Below are positions 1-6,735 of a DNA stretch of 55,131 nucleotides, piece by piece. Position 1 is the stretch's first letter. The number at the start of each line of letters is the position of its first letter. The translations under genes and the position numbers were made by a program. Origin of the DNA: a bacterium (GTDB taxonomy: Bacteria; Cyanobacteriota; Vampirovibrionia; Gastranaerophilales; Gastranaerophilaceae); the NCBI GenBank assembly GCA_017405375.1, contig JAFRAO010000049.1, positions 1 through 55,131 of the forward strand. Direction: 5' to 3'. Under the pieces are notes generated by a model. That model did not search any database. It saw nothing but the letters and a program-made list of their open reading frames with translations, and was not told where the DNA came from.

Positions 1-125
1 AGTGAACTGTTATGGGTGAACTGACGACTATTAACTGTACGACAGTTATTAGCATTTATATCATTCTGTTCACGGTTCACTCTAGACTGACGACTCTGTT
101 CACCGTTCACTCTGGACAGTTCACC
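1..125. repeat. GTGAAC-type repeat array at the window edge
   Basis: The stretch is built of short related words. A 19-mer TCTGTTCACCGTTCACTCT lies at 95-113 and recurs at 65-83 with one central mismatch, giving a 30-bp tandem period (65-94 and 95-124, about 24 of 30 identical). CTGACGACT occurs at 21-29 and 87-95. AGTGAACTGT at the start and ACAGTTCAC at 117-125 are inverted relatives. On the minus strand the array is in frame with a possible continuation of the leader ORF at 187-258. The same word family occurs at 48115-48145 beside a broken pseudopilin gene. The window may start here because a repeated sequence broke the assembly; that is inference. Confidence 0.75.
46..73. repeat. 28-nt sequence shared exactly with 48095-48122
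   Basis: These 28 bases, beginning TTATTAGCATTT and ending TCTGTTCAC, are identical at 46-73 and 48095-48122 in the same orientation. On the minus strand both read EQNDINANN in the same frame. In the right copy this continues into pseudopilin sequence (VAKFKKYYSELSQAHE). In the left copy it runs into further repeat words instead. The shared block therefore spans a repeat/pilin-coding junction, and the left locus looks like a derivative of the same kind of gene. Confidence 0.85.
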
Positions 126-186
126 TTTAAAGAGGTTACAAATAAAGGTTTTTAGAGATGGCAATAGGCCAAAAGCCTTGCTATAT

Positions 187-258
187 CTAGCTTTGCCCCC
201 CCCCCCCCATTGGGAACGCTGTCTGGGAGCCGGTTTGCGCCGTCTTGAATTTTTTCAT
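187..258 (-). CDS. Short leader ORF with poly-G tract, possible broken start of a longer gene
   Basis: The ORF reads MKKFKTAQTGSQTAFP, then M, four glycines from the G tract, Q, S and a stop (23 residues). AGGAG lies 7-8 nt upstream of its ATG on the minus strand, and a promoter-like pair lies at 292-320. If the tract lost one base or gained two, the reading frame would continue as KARYSKAFGLLPSLKTF and on through the repeat array to the window edge without a stop. The continued frame aligns with the leader at 48171-48278 and its downstream pseudopilin frame (KAFDLLNS, LKIFIRNLF). I do not recognise the peptide. It may be an independent small protein, a leader, or the phase-off state of a pseudopilin gene cut by the window edge. 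Confidence 0.45.
   Translation of the reverse strand: MKKFKTAQTGSQTAFPMGGGGQS
196..208. repeat. 13-nt poly-C tract (poly-G on the coding strand)
   Basis: Thirteen consecutive C on the plus strand is extraordinary in a sequence this AT-rich. On the minus strand it lies inside a short ORF with a good ribosome binding site. Slippage would change the frame. With 13 the frame stops at TAG (187-189). With 14 it stops at 152-154. With 12 or 15 it stays open through the repeat array to position 1. This is the arrangement of a phase-variable contingency tract. An assembly or sequencing length error is also possible. Confidence 0.8.
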
Positions 259-291
259 AATAAACTCCTTTTATTAACTACTAACCACTCT

Positions 292-320
292 ATATTACAC
301 TACTAACTTAATATTTGCAA
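292..320 (-). promoter_or_regulatory. Predicted promoter of the poly-G leader ORF
   Basis: On the minus strand TTGCAA (315-320) is separated by 17 nt from TAATAT (292-297), and the leader ATG follows about 33 nt later. The geometry matches the promoter of the homologous module at 48314-48342, which supports it. Confidence 0.5.
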
Positions 321-379
321 GCAAATGTATTTTTTATTTTTACTTCTAGGTATTGCTCTTTTAATCATATTTTTTTGAC

Positions 380-413
380 TTGACAAAACTTTAAGTTTGT
401 TTGATATTGTCAA
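380..413 (+). promoter_or_regulatory. nadBC promoter with nested dyad
   Basis: A perfect -35 TTGACA (380-385) is followed 17 nt later by GATATT (403-408), with nadB starting at 440. Between them lies a dyad AAACTT-T-AAGTTT (386-398). An outer inverted pair TTGACAA (380-386) and TTGTCAA (407-413) flanks it. The placement over the spacer and both promoter boxes fits a repressor operator for NAD biosynthesis. No specific regulator can be named from the sequence. Confidence 0.55.
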
Positions 414-439
414 TGTATTAAAAACGTATTAAGGAAGTC

Positions 440-2053
440 ATGGAATATTTAAATTATTCAATAATTATAATCGGTAGTGGTTTGGCAGGATTATATTCTG
501 CGCTTAAACTATCAGAAATTATCCCAAATGACGGAAAAATATTGCTTGTAACAAAGTCTTCGTTAGGTGAAAGTAATTCTAAATATGCTCAGGGTGGTAT
601 TGTTGCCGTTTTAAACGAAAATAGTGAAGATTCTGTCGATTCACATATCTCTGATACTATGAATGCCGGAGCAGGTTTATGTGATTTTAGTGCAGTTAAA
701 TTTATTTCAGAAAATTCAGATAAAGCGATTAAAGATTTAATTAATTTCGGTGTGGAATTTGATACTGATGAGAATAATAATTTGTTATTTACGTTAGAAG
801 GTGCGCATAGTGCCAAAAGAATTTTACACTGTAACGGTGATGCTACGGGTTACGGTATTGAAGAAGCGTTGTCAAAAAGAGTTAGAGAAAATCAAAAAAT
901 TGATTTAATGGAATATTCTGTAGCAGTTGAATTGTTATTGTCAAAAGATGATTCATGCAAGGGTGCTATAATTTTCAACGGAAAGAATTACTTTGTAGCT
1001 ATATCAAATTATACAATAATAGCTACCGGTGGTATTGGACAATTATATAAAAATACCACAAATCCAAAAGGTGCAACCGGTGATGGAATTGCTCTTGCAT
1101 ATAATGCAGGTGCAATATTGCAAGATTTGGAATTTGTGCAATTTCATCCGACTGCATTGGCTGTTCAATCTCAGGATGCTAATTTTTTGATAAGTGAAGC
1201 TGTCAGAGGTGAAGGCGCAATTTTAGTAGATGATAACGGTAATCCGTTTATGCAAAAATATCATGAATTAAAAGATTTAGCACCACGAGATATTGTTACA
1301 AGAGCAAATTTTGAACAAATGGAAAAATCAGGTAATGATTATGTATATTTAAATGCGACAAAAATACCTGCGGATACTGCATTAAAGAGATTCCCGAATA
1401 TATCAAACGTGTGTATGAAAAATGGAATTGATATTACAAAAGATTATATTCCTGTACATCCGGCAGCACATTACTTTATGGGTGGAATAAAAGCAAATAT
1501 TGATGGCAGAACATCAATAAACGGATTGTTTGCATTGGGTGAAGTTGCTTCTACCGGTTTGCATGGTGCTAACAGGTTAGCAAGTAATTCTCTTCTGGAA
1601 TGCGTTGTTATGGGGTATTTGTTGACAGAATATTTTTCTAAATTATCTTTTGACAATAATACATTGGCGGATAAATCTGATTTTGAACCTGTATTACGAA
1701 AATATTCTCAAGAACTGGGATTTATTGAGTATGATACAGATTTATTGAAATCAGAACTGCAAGAATTGATGTGGAAAAATGTCGGAATATTACGAAATGA
1801 AGATAGTTTAAAAAATGCTAATATGGAATTATATAAATTAAAGCAGATGTTTTTAAGACACGAAAAATGTTTGAATATCCAAGAGTATGAGTTTAAGAAT
1901 ATGTTAATAACAGCTCAACTAATTATAAACTCGGCACTTAACAGAAAAGAATCTCGCGGTGCACATTACAGAACAGATTTTATGGTAACAAAAGATATTG
2001 CAGAGCATACTTGCATTATAAAACAAGAAGGAGAATTAAACTTTGTTAGATAA
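440..2053 (+). CDS. nadB: L-aspartate oxidase
   Basis: This FAD enzyme oxidises L-aspartate to iminoaspartate, the first step of de novo NAD synthesis, in the cytoplasm. The protein is 537 residues, normal for NadB. The dinucleotide-binding GSGLAGL is at residues 12-18 and SKYAQGG at 47-53. Substrate and FAD-domain motifs follow: QFHPTAL, EAVRGEGAILVD, RDIVTRA, HYFMGGI and GLHGANRLASNSLLE. The last is typical of NadB and of the succinate dehydrogenase flavoprotein superfamily; the length, HYFMGGI context and nadC neighbour favour NadB. AAGGAAG precedes the ATG. nadC overlaps its end by 11 nt. nadA, the usual partner, is not in the window. Confidence 0.97.
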   Translation: MEYLNYSIIIIGSGLAGLYSALKLSEIIPNDGKILLVTKSSLGESNSKYAQGGIVAVLNENSEDSVDSHISDTMNAGAGLCDFSAVKFISENSDKAIKDLINFGVEFDTDENNNLLFTLEGAHSAKRILHCNGDATGYGIEEALSKRVRENQKIDLMEYSVAVELLLSKDDSCKGAIIFNGKNYFVAISNYTIIATGGIGQLYKNTTNPKGATGDGIALAYNAGAILQDLEFVQFHPTALAVQSQDANFLISEAVRGEGAILVDDNGNPFMQKYHELKDLAPRDIVTRANFEQMEKSGNDYVYLNATKIPADTALKRFPNISNVCMKNGIDITKDYIPVHPAAHYFMGGIKANIDGRTSINGLFALGEVASTGLHGANRLASNSLLECVVMGYLLTEYFSKLSFDNNTLADKSDFEPVLRKYSQELGFIEYDTDLLKSELQELMWKNVGILRNEDSLKNANMELYKLKQMFLRHEKCLNIQEYEFKNMLITAQLIINSALNRKESRGAHYRTDFMVTKDIAEHTCIIKQEGELNFVR

Positions 2054-2876
2054 TTTTTTAATCAATAAACATGTACTGGCAGCATTAGAAGAAGATATTG
2101 GTTTTGGGGATATTACGACTGATAATTTAGCAAGTGAGGACGATGTTTTGGTCGCAAAGTTAAATACGCGTACAGACGGTGTTTTATGCGGTTTAAAAGT
2201 TTTTGAACAAGTGTTTAAATTATTATCGGAAGATGTTGATATAAAATTCTTTTTTAAAGACGGTGATAAAATCAAGAAGGGCGATACAATAGCAATATTG
2301 AAAGGTTCTGCATCCGCAATATTGAAAGGTGAAAGAACCGGATTAAATTACATACAAAGAATGAGCGGTATAGCTACTGAAACAAGGAAATACCAAGATG
2401 CAATAGGAAATTACAAGGCTAGAATTTCTGATACCAGAAAAACAACTCCTAATTTCAGAATATTTGAAAAATATTCTGTTTTGATTGGTGGGGCGTGCGT
2501 TCATAGATTTAATTTAGCAGATTGCGCTATGATAAAAGATAATCATATTAAACTTGCAGGTTCTCTAACTAATGCAGTTGAGAAAATCAGAAAAAATATA
2601 TCACACACTCATAAAATTGAAGTGGAATGCGATACAATAGAACAAGTTAAAGAGGCTGTAAATTGTAATGCAGATATAATAATGCTTGATAATATGAATT
2701 GTGAAACAATGTCAAAAGCAGTAAAATTAATTAATGGTAGAGCTATTGTTGAAGCAAGTGGGAATGTAAATTTGGATACAGTAAATTCGATAGCTGCAAC
2801 AGGCGTTGATATAATATCTTCAAGTGCAATAGTTGCAAAAGCTCCTACACTTGATCTCGCACTTGATATTGAGTAA
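2043..2876 (+). CDS. nadC: Quinolinate phosphoribosyltransferase (decarboxylating)
   Basis: It converts quinolinate and PRPP to nicotinate mononucleotide. The 277 residues carry the family signatures GERTGLNYIQRMSGIAT, DTRKTTP, a GGACVHRFNLAD stretch and IKDNHI, followed by the barrel motifs EVECD and IMLDNM. The start is TTG: GAAGGAG at 2027-2033 sits 9 nt upstream, and the protein begins where NadC normally does. It overlaps the nadB end by 11 nt, so the two are almost certainly translationally coupled. Confidence 0.96.
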   Translation: MLDNFLINKHVLAALEEDIGFGDITTDNLASEDDVLVAKLNTRTDGVLCGLKVFEQVFKLLSEDVDIKFFFKDGDKIKKGDTIAILKGSASAILKGERTGLNYIQRMSGIATETRKYQDAIGNYKARISDTRKTTPNFRIFEKYSVLIGGACVHRFNLADCAMIKDNHIKLAGSLTNAVEKIRKNISHTHKIEVECDTIEQVKEAVNCNADIIMLDNMNCETMSKAVKLINGRAIVEASGNVNLDTVNSIAATGVDIISSSAIVAKAPTLDLALDIE

Positions 2877-2958
2877 TATATTTTGTCTTTTGTAAAAATT
2901 GATAAGACATATTCTAAATTTATTTGACTGTTTATTTGACTGATTTTCCTAAAATCTA

Positions 2959-2988
2959 TTCAAATTGCTGTTTTATTTATGTTAAAAT
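2959..2988 (+). promoter_or_regulatory. Predicted promoter giving a leaderless padR transcript
   Basis: TAAAAT at 2983-2988 ends six bases before the ATG at 2995, so initiation 7 nt downstream would coincide with the A of the start codon. A weak TTCAAA lies at 2959-2964 (18-nt spacer). No Shine-Dalgarno sequence precedes the gene. Confidence 0.45.
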
Positions 2989-2994
2989 ATAGAT

Positions 2995-3522
2995 ATGATA
3001 GAACTTTTGATATTATTTTTTACTTCAAAATGTGAATTAACTATGTATGGTATTCAAAAAATCATCTCAGATTATTATGATGTCTATACTAAACCAAGTT
3101 TTGGAACAATAAGTCCGGCATTGAAAAAATTAGAATCATTAAAACTTATTAGTTCAAGAAAAACTATTTCTGATGGTGGTAGAAGATGCTTTTATTATTC
3201 CATTACTAATGATGGAATGAAAGAACTCAAACAAATATTGTTAAATGATTTATCTGATAATCCTGTTCAATTTTTTTCAAACGCAAGAATAAAACTTTCC
3301 TGCGCAGGTGTTCTTTCTAACGAAGAATTAAGCGAGTTATATTCAAAAATAAAAACTCACGCATATTTATACAAATTCAACGCTGAAAATACGCTAAATA
3401 ACGAATATATAAATTTGGATTTTCATCAAAAGATAGTGCTGGATAACGAACTTTGTGAATTAAATAATTTGATTTCATTAATTGAGGAATTGGAAAAACA
3501 AAATGCCGGCGATAGTAAGTAG
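2995..3522 (+). CDS. PadR-family transcriptional regulator
   Basis: The N-terminal half is a PadR winged helix. ELLILFF is followed by MYGIQKIIS, then TKPSFGTISPALKKLESLKLI, a basic wing (GGRRCFYYSITNDGMKEL) and a helical C-terminal dimerisation segment (about residues 95-170). The family comprises dimeric repressors, often of efflux or stress genes; the ligand is unknown here. The first residues match the usual family start although no ribosome binding site precedes the ATG. Its last 20 nt overlap the next gene. Confidence 0.85.
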   Translation: MIELLILFFTSKCELTMYGIQKIISDYYDVYTKPSFGTISPALKKLESLKLISSRKTISDGGRRCFYYSITNDGMKELKQILLNDLSDNPVQFFSNARIKLSCAGVLSNEELSELYSKIKTHAYLYKFNAENTLNNEYINLDFHQKIVLDNELCELNNLISLIEELEKQNAGDSK

Positions 3523-4768
3523 TGTTGAAGAAAATTCCATAGCTCAAGATTTAGAACTCGAACAAGGAGATGAAATTCTTGCAATAGACGATTATGCTAT
3601 GAAAGATTTAATCGACTACAATTTTTGCTGTAAATCTGATTGTATTGTACTTTCAATAAAACGAAAAAACGGTGAACTCGAAGATATTGAAATCGAAAAA
3701 GATTATGACGAGGATTTAGGTATAATTTTTGAATCCGCTGTATTTGATAAAATAAAACCTTGTTTGAATAAATGCATTTTTTGTTTCGTCGATCAACAAC
3801 CGAAAGGTTTACGCGATACATTATACATAAAAGATGATGACTACAGATTGTCATATTTGCAAGGAACATACGTTACACTTACAAATTTCAAAGAAGAAGA
3901 TAAAGAACGTATTGCAAGAATGCATCTTGGACCGTTATATGTGTCTGTTCATACGACAAATCCGGAACTTAGAGCAAAAATGCTGAAAAACCCTAAAGCA
4001 GCAGATATTATGGAAAATTTAAAGTGGTTAAGAAAACAAAAAATACCCTTTCATTGTCAAATAGTCTTGTGCCCGGGATATAATGACGATTTGGAGTTGG
4101 ATAGAACTCTGAAAGACTTGTCAACATTAAAAAAATCGGTACTCTCTGTTGCGATTGTTCCTGTCGGTTTAACTCAATTTAGAACAACTGAACTGAAAAG
4201 AGTTGACAGAAGTGTTGCTCAAAGAACAATAGAAATTGCATCAAAATATAAAGGAGTTTGTTGTTCCGATGAATTTTTCTTATTAGCAGGCATGGATATT
4301 CCAAATACAAAATATTACGGAAATTTTTCCCAATTAAGTGATGGCGTCGGTACATTAAGATATTTGTTAGATGATTTTAAAAATTATGAGCTGCCAAAAT
4401 CTGTCAATAAATCGACAAAGATTATTTTGGCAACATCTTATGCCGCAAAATATGCATTAGATAAAATATGCGAAAAATTTAATAAAATTAAAAATTTAAC
4501 TTGTGAATGTGTCCCTGTAAAATCAACATATTGGGGGAATAACATAAATGTAGCAGGGTTAATAACTTCAGATGATTTGATTAATGCATTAAAAAACAAA
4601 ACTTCTGATATAACTATCTTACCTTCAGTTATGTTCAAGGCTTTTTCCGAAGATTTTTTAGACGGTAATAATTTGAATTATGTAAGAGAAAATACGCATC
4701 ATAACTTCTTTGTTGTAAAAAATTCAAATTCAACCGAAGAAATTATAAATCTCTTAAAAACTCTTTAA
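3503..4768 (+). CDS. PDZ-DUF512 radical-SAM-like FeS protein
   Basis: I place the start at the ATG at 3503 (421 residues, beginning MPAIVSS) rather than the in-frame TTG at 3482, because the PDZ-like segment (GDEILAIDD) begins directly after it. A cysteine motif C-x3-C-x2-C (PCLNKCIFCFVDQ) is followed by a TIM-barrel-like region (LSYLQGTYVTLTNF, LYVSVHTTNPELR, QIVLCPGYND) and the DUF512 domain (CSDEFFLLAG). Proteins of this layout occur in cyanobacteria and clostridia as predicted FeS oxidoreductases with unproven chemistry. The CxxxCxxC arrangement suggests a 4Fe-4S cluster and S-adenosylmethionine. The gene starts inside padR, so the two are co-transcribed. Confidence 0.9.
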   Translation: MPAIVSSVEENSIAQDLELEQGDEILAIDDYAMKDLIDYNFCCKSDCIVLSIKRKNGELEDIEIEKDYDEDLGIIFESAVFDKIKPCLNKCIFCFVDQQPKGLRDTLYIKDDDYRLSYLQGTYVTLTNFKEEDKERIARMHLGPLYVSVHTTNPELRAKMLKNPKAADIMENLKWLRKQKIPFHCQIVLCPGYNDDLELDRTLKDLSTLKKSVLSVAIVPVGLTQFRTTELKRVDRSVAQRTIEIASKYKGVCCSDEFFLLAGMDIPNTKYYGNFSQLSDGVGTLRYLLDDFKNYELPKSVNKSTKIILATSYAAKYALDKICEKFNKIKNLTCECVPVKSTYWGNNINVAGLITSDDLINALKNKTSDITILPSVMFKAFSEDFLDGNNLNYVRENTHHNFFVVKNSNSTEEIINLLKTL

Positions 4769-5340
4769 TACTCTATACCTTCTCTTGCACTAACCCCTAT
4801 ATCCCAATAGTGTTTGACAGGCTCTATTTTTGATACTAAATGCGCAATATCAATTATTTCCTGTTTTGCGTTTCTTCCGGTCAAAACTATTTCCATTTCT
4901 TTCGGCTTATTTTTTAATGTTTCAACTACATCATTCAAATCTAATATATCTAAATCAATAGCAATATTCGCTTCGTCCATAATAATCATATTGTATGAAT
5001 TATTTTTAATCGCTTCTTTAACGACTTTCCAACCATTTTGAATTGTGTTAATATCCTCTTGTGTTGAATTATTTTTATAAACGATTCTATCCAATCCTGC
5101 TTGGACAATAGTCAAATTATCGTTAATTTCAGGTGATAATTTTTTAAAAGAAATCAATTCTCCGTAGTTATCTCCACCTTTTGTAAACATTACCAATAAA
5201 ACTTTCCAATTTCTTCCTAAAGCTCTAAGACATAGGCCTAAAGATGCTGTCGTTTTGCCTTTTCCGTTTCCGGTGTAAACCTGAATATAACCTATTTTAC
5301 CCCACTTCGGATTATATAGAATTTTTTCTTCTTGTTCCAT
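4765..5340 (-). CDS. cobO: Corrinoid (cob(I)alamin) adenosyltransferase, CobO/BtuR type
   Basis: It transfers the adenosyl group of ATP to cob(I)alamin, making coenzyme B12. The P-loop GNGKGKTT is at residues 24-31, and the family signatures RALGRNWKVLLVMF, MIIMDEAN, ELTGR-like VLTGRN and VKHYWDIGVSAREGIEY follow. The 191-residue length is typical. It converges on the preceding gene with a 4-nt overlap of the stop codons. Its start lies 26 nt from the divergent gene at 5367. No other cobalamin genes are nearby, so it probably serves salvage. Confidence 0.95.
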   Translation of the reverse strand: MEQEEKILYNPKWGKIGYIQVYTGNGKGKTTASLGLCLRALGRNWKVLLVMFTKGGDNYGELISFKKLSPEINDNLTIVQAGLDRIVYKNNSTQEDINTIQNGWKVVKEAIKNNSYNMIIMDEANIAIDLDILDLNDVVETLKNKPKEMEIVLTGRNAKQEIIDIAHLVSKIEPVKHYWDIGVSAREGIEY

Positions 5341-5360
5341 GACAATATTTATTATATATT
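5332..5360 (+). promoter_or_regulatory. Promoter of the 5-formyl-THF cyclo-ligase gene, leaderless
   Basis: TTGTTC (5332-5337, inside the start of cobO) is spaced 17 nt from TATATT (5355-5360), which ends six bases before the ATG at 5367. Transcription would begin at the start codon. Confidence 0.55.
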
Positions 5361-5379
5361 AAAAAAATGAATATTAAAA
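5351..5379 (-). promoter_or_regulatory. Opposing promoter of cobO
   Basis: On the minus strand TATAAT (5351-5356) lies 10 nt before the cobO ATG, with a weak TTTTAA 17 nt upstream (5374-5379). It shares bases with the -10 box of the plus-strand promoter, so the two genes probably compete for polymerase. Confidence 0.4.
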
Positions 5380-5879
5380 TTGATTATAGGGTTAAGGCAA
5401 AAGAAATAAGAAAAACGCTTGATATAAAAAAAATTGGTATCGATTTATGTGATAAATTAAAAAAATTGCCGCAATATTCTGACGCAAGAGATATAATGCT
5501 TTTTTACCCTATGAAGTATGAAATTGATGTATTATCACTTATGTCTGAAAAAAATAAAAATTTTTATCTGCCAAGAATAAAAGGAGATATTCTGGAAGTT
5601 TGTCCTTATAAGAATGGTGATACATTAGAAATGAGTTCATTTAAAACTATGGAACCAATATCAAATGCAGTTGAACCATCAAAGCTGGATATAGTTGTTG
5701 TACCTGCACTTATGGCAGATAAACAAAATTACAGATTAGGTTATGGAAAAGGTTTCTATGACAGATTCTTAAATACTACTTTTGCAAAATCCATAGTTTT
5801 AGTTGCTAAAGAACTGATTGTGGATAAATTGCCTGTAGAAAAACATGATAAGCCTGTAGATTTTGTAATAACTTCATAA
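5367..5879 (+). CDS. 5-formyltetrahydrofolate cyclo-ligase
   Basis: It converts 5-formyl-THF to 5,10-methenyl-THF using ATP in folate one-carbon metabolism. The 170 residues contain the N-terminal RVKAKEIRKTL region, FYPMKYEIDVLSL and the signature RLGYGKGFYDRFL near residue 130. There is no Shine-Dalgarno sequence, but a promoter is placed for a leaderless message. It is divergent from cobO. Glycine cleavage (gcvPB) elsewhere in the window feeds the same one-carbon pool. Confidence 0.93.
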   Translation: MNIKIDYRVKAKEIRKTLDIKKIGIDLCDKLKKLPQYSDARDIMLFYPMKYEIDVLSLMSEKNKNFYLPRIKGDILEVCPYKNGDTLEMSSFKTMEPISNAVEPSKLDIVVVPALMADKQNYRLGYGKGFYDRFLNTTFAKSIVLVAKELIVDKLPVEKHDKPVDFVITS

Positions 5880-5970
5880 AATGTACTAAATTTTTAATAT
5901 ATTTTTTTATTTTATATACAATTTTATTGTTTTTAGGTTAATATATTCTATATAGAGGAAAATATTTATC

Positions 5971-6714
5971 ATGCAAGAAAACAATGAAAATTATCAAGAA
6001 TATAAAACATACAAACGTTACAAAAAAGAGAAAGAATCTAACACACAGAGCATATTAACAGTGTTTATAACAACATTTTTATTTATGCTTGTATTTTTTG
6101 TGGGTGCAGCTAAAAAAATGACTCCAAATGTAGATGTATCAATAGGAGAAGATAGTGTTGCCGATGCAAAAGAATCAGGACTTGGTGTAAAAGGATTTAT
6201 TGATAACAGATTAAAATCTATTCAACTTGATGATGTTTCAAACATAACTAAAAAAATAGAAGAAAAAACTCGTTCAACATTTGATGAAGATGATGAAAAC
6301 GAATATTATTCAAGAGATTTAGACGAAAGAGTTAAAATACCTGTTATACGAAGTTCAAAACAAGATGAAACAAGTATAAAACCGGAAAATGAAACTAATG
6401 AAAAAAAGGAAACGGTTGCCGTAAAACCTACAACAGCGCCTATAGTAAAACCAAGTTCATACACAGAAACGTATCAAGCTACATCTGCGCCAGTGTCTGT
6501 AAAAGTTGTTGTAGGCAACTATAACACATTAGAGCAGGCAAAAATAGCACAATCTATTTTGCAAGAAGCAGGTTTAGGTTTAACTCCTTTTGTAAAAAAC
6601 ATTCAAGGTGCATATACTTTACAGGTCGGCTCATTTAATTCTGAATCAAAAGCTCAAGTGTTGGTTGATGAATTGTTAAGAGCTAATTTTCCTGCGAGAA
6701 TGATAAAAAATTAG
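5971..6714 (+). CDS. SPOR-domain membrane protein
   Basis: The 247 residues start with a short charged cytoplasmic segment (about 1-27), one transmembrane helix (about 28-46, ILTVFITTFLFMLVFF), a low-complexity acidic and proline/threonine linker, and a C-terminal SPOR domain (about 173-247, VKVVVGNYNTLEQAK, then YTLQVGSFNSESKAQ). SPOR domains bind denuded septal peptidoglycan, so a role at the division site is likely. AGAGGAAA precedes the ATG. The PfkB kinase gene follows 21 nt later. Confidence 0.88.
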   Translation: MQENNENYQEYKTYKRYKKEKESNTQSILTVFITTFLFMLVFFVGAAKKMTPNVDVSIGEDSVADAKESGLGVKGFIDNRLKSIQLDDVSNITKKIEEKTRSTFDEDDENEYYSRDLDERVKIPVIRSSKQDETSIKPENETNEKKETVAVKPTTAPIVKPSSYTETYQATSAPVSVKVVVGNYNTLEQAKIAQSILQEAGLGLTPFVKNIQGAYTLQVGSFNSESKAQVLVDELLRANFPARMIKN

Positions 6715-6735
6715 ATATATTATGGGGTAAGAATT

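Noticed and set aside
1..320. Repeat locus as a CRISPR array or insertion sequence
   Set aside because: Repeats are too short and directly joined, there are no uniform spacers, no cas genes, no transposase and no terminal inverted repeats with target duplication.
3482..3502. Upstream TTG start for the DUF512 gene
   Set aside because: The ATG at 3503 has a GGAA 8 nt upstream and the conserved part begins just after it; the extra seven residues show no family match.
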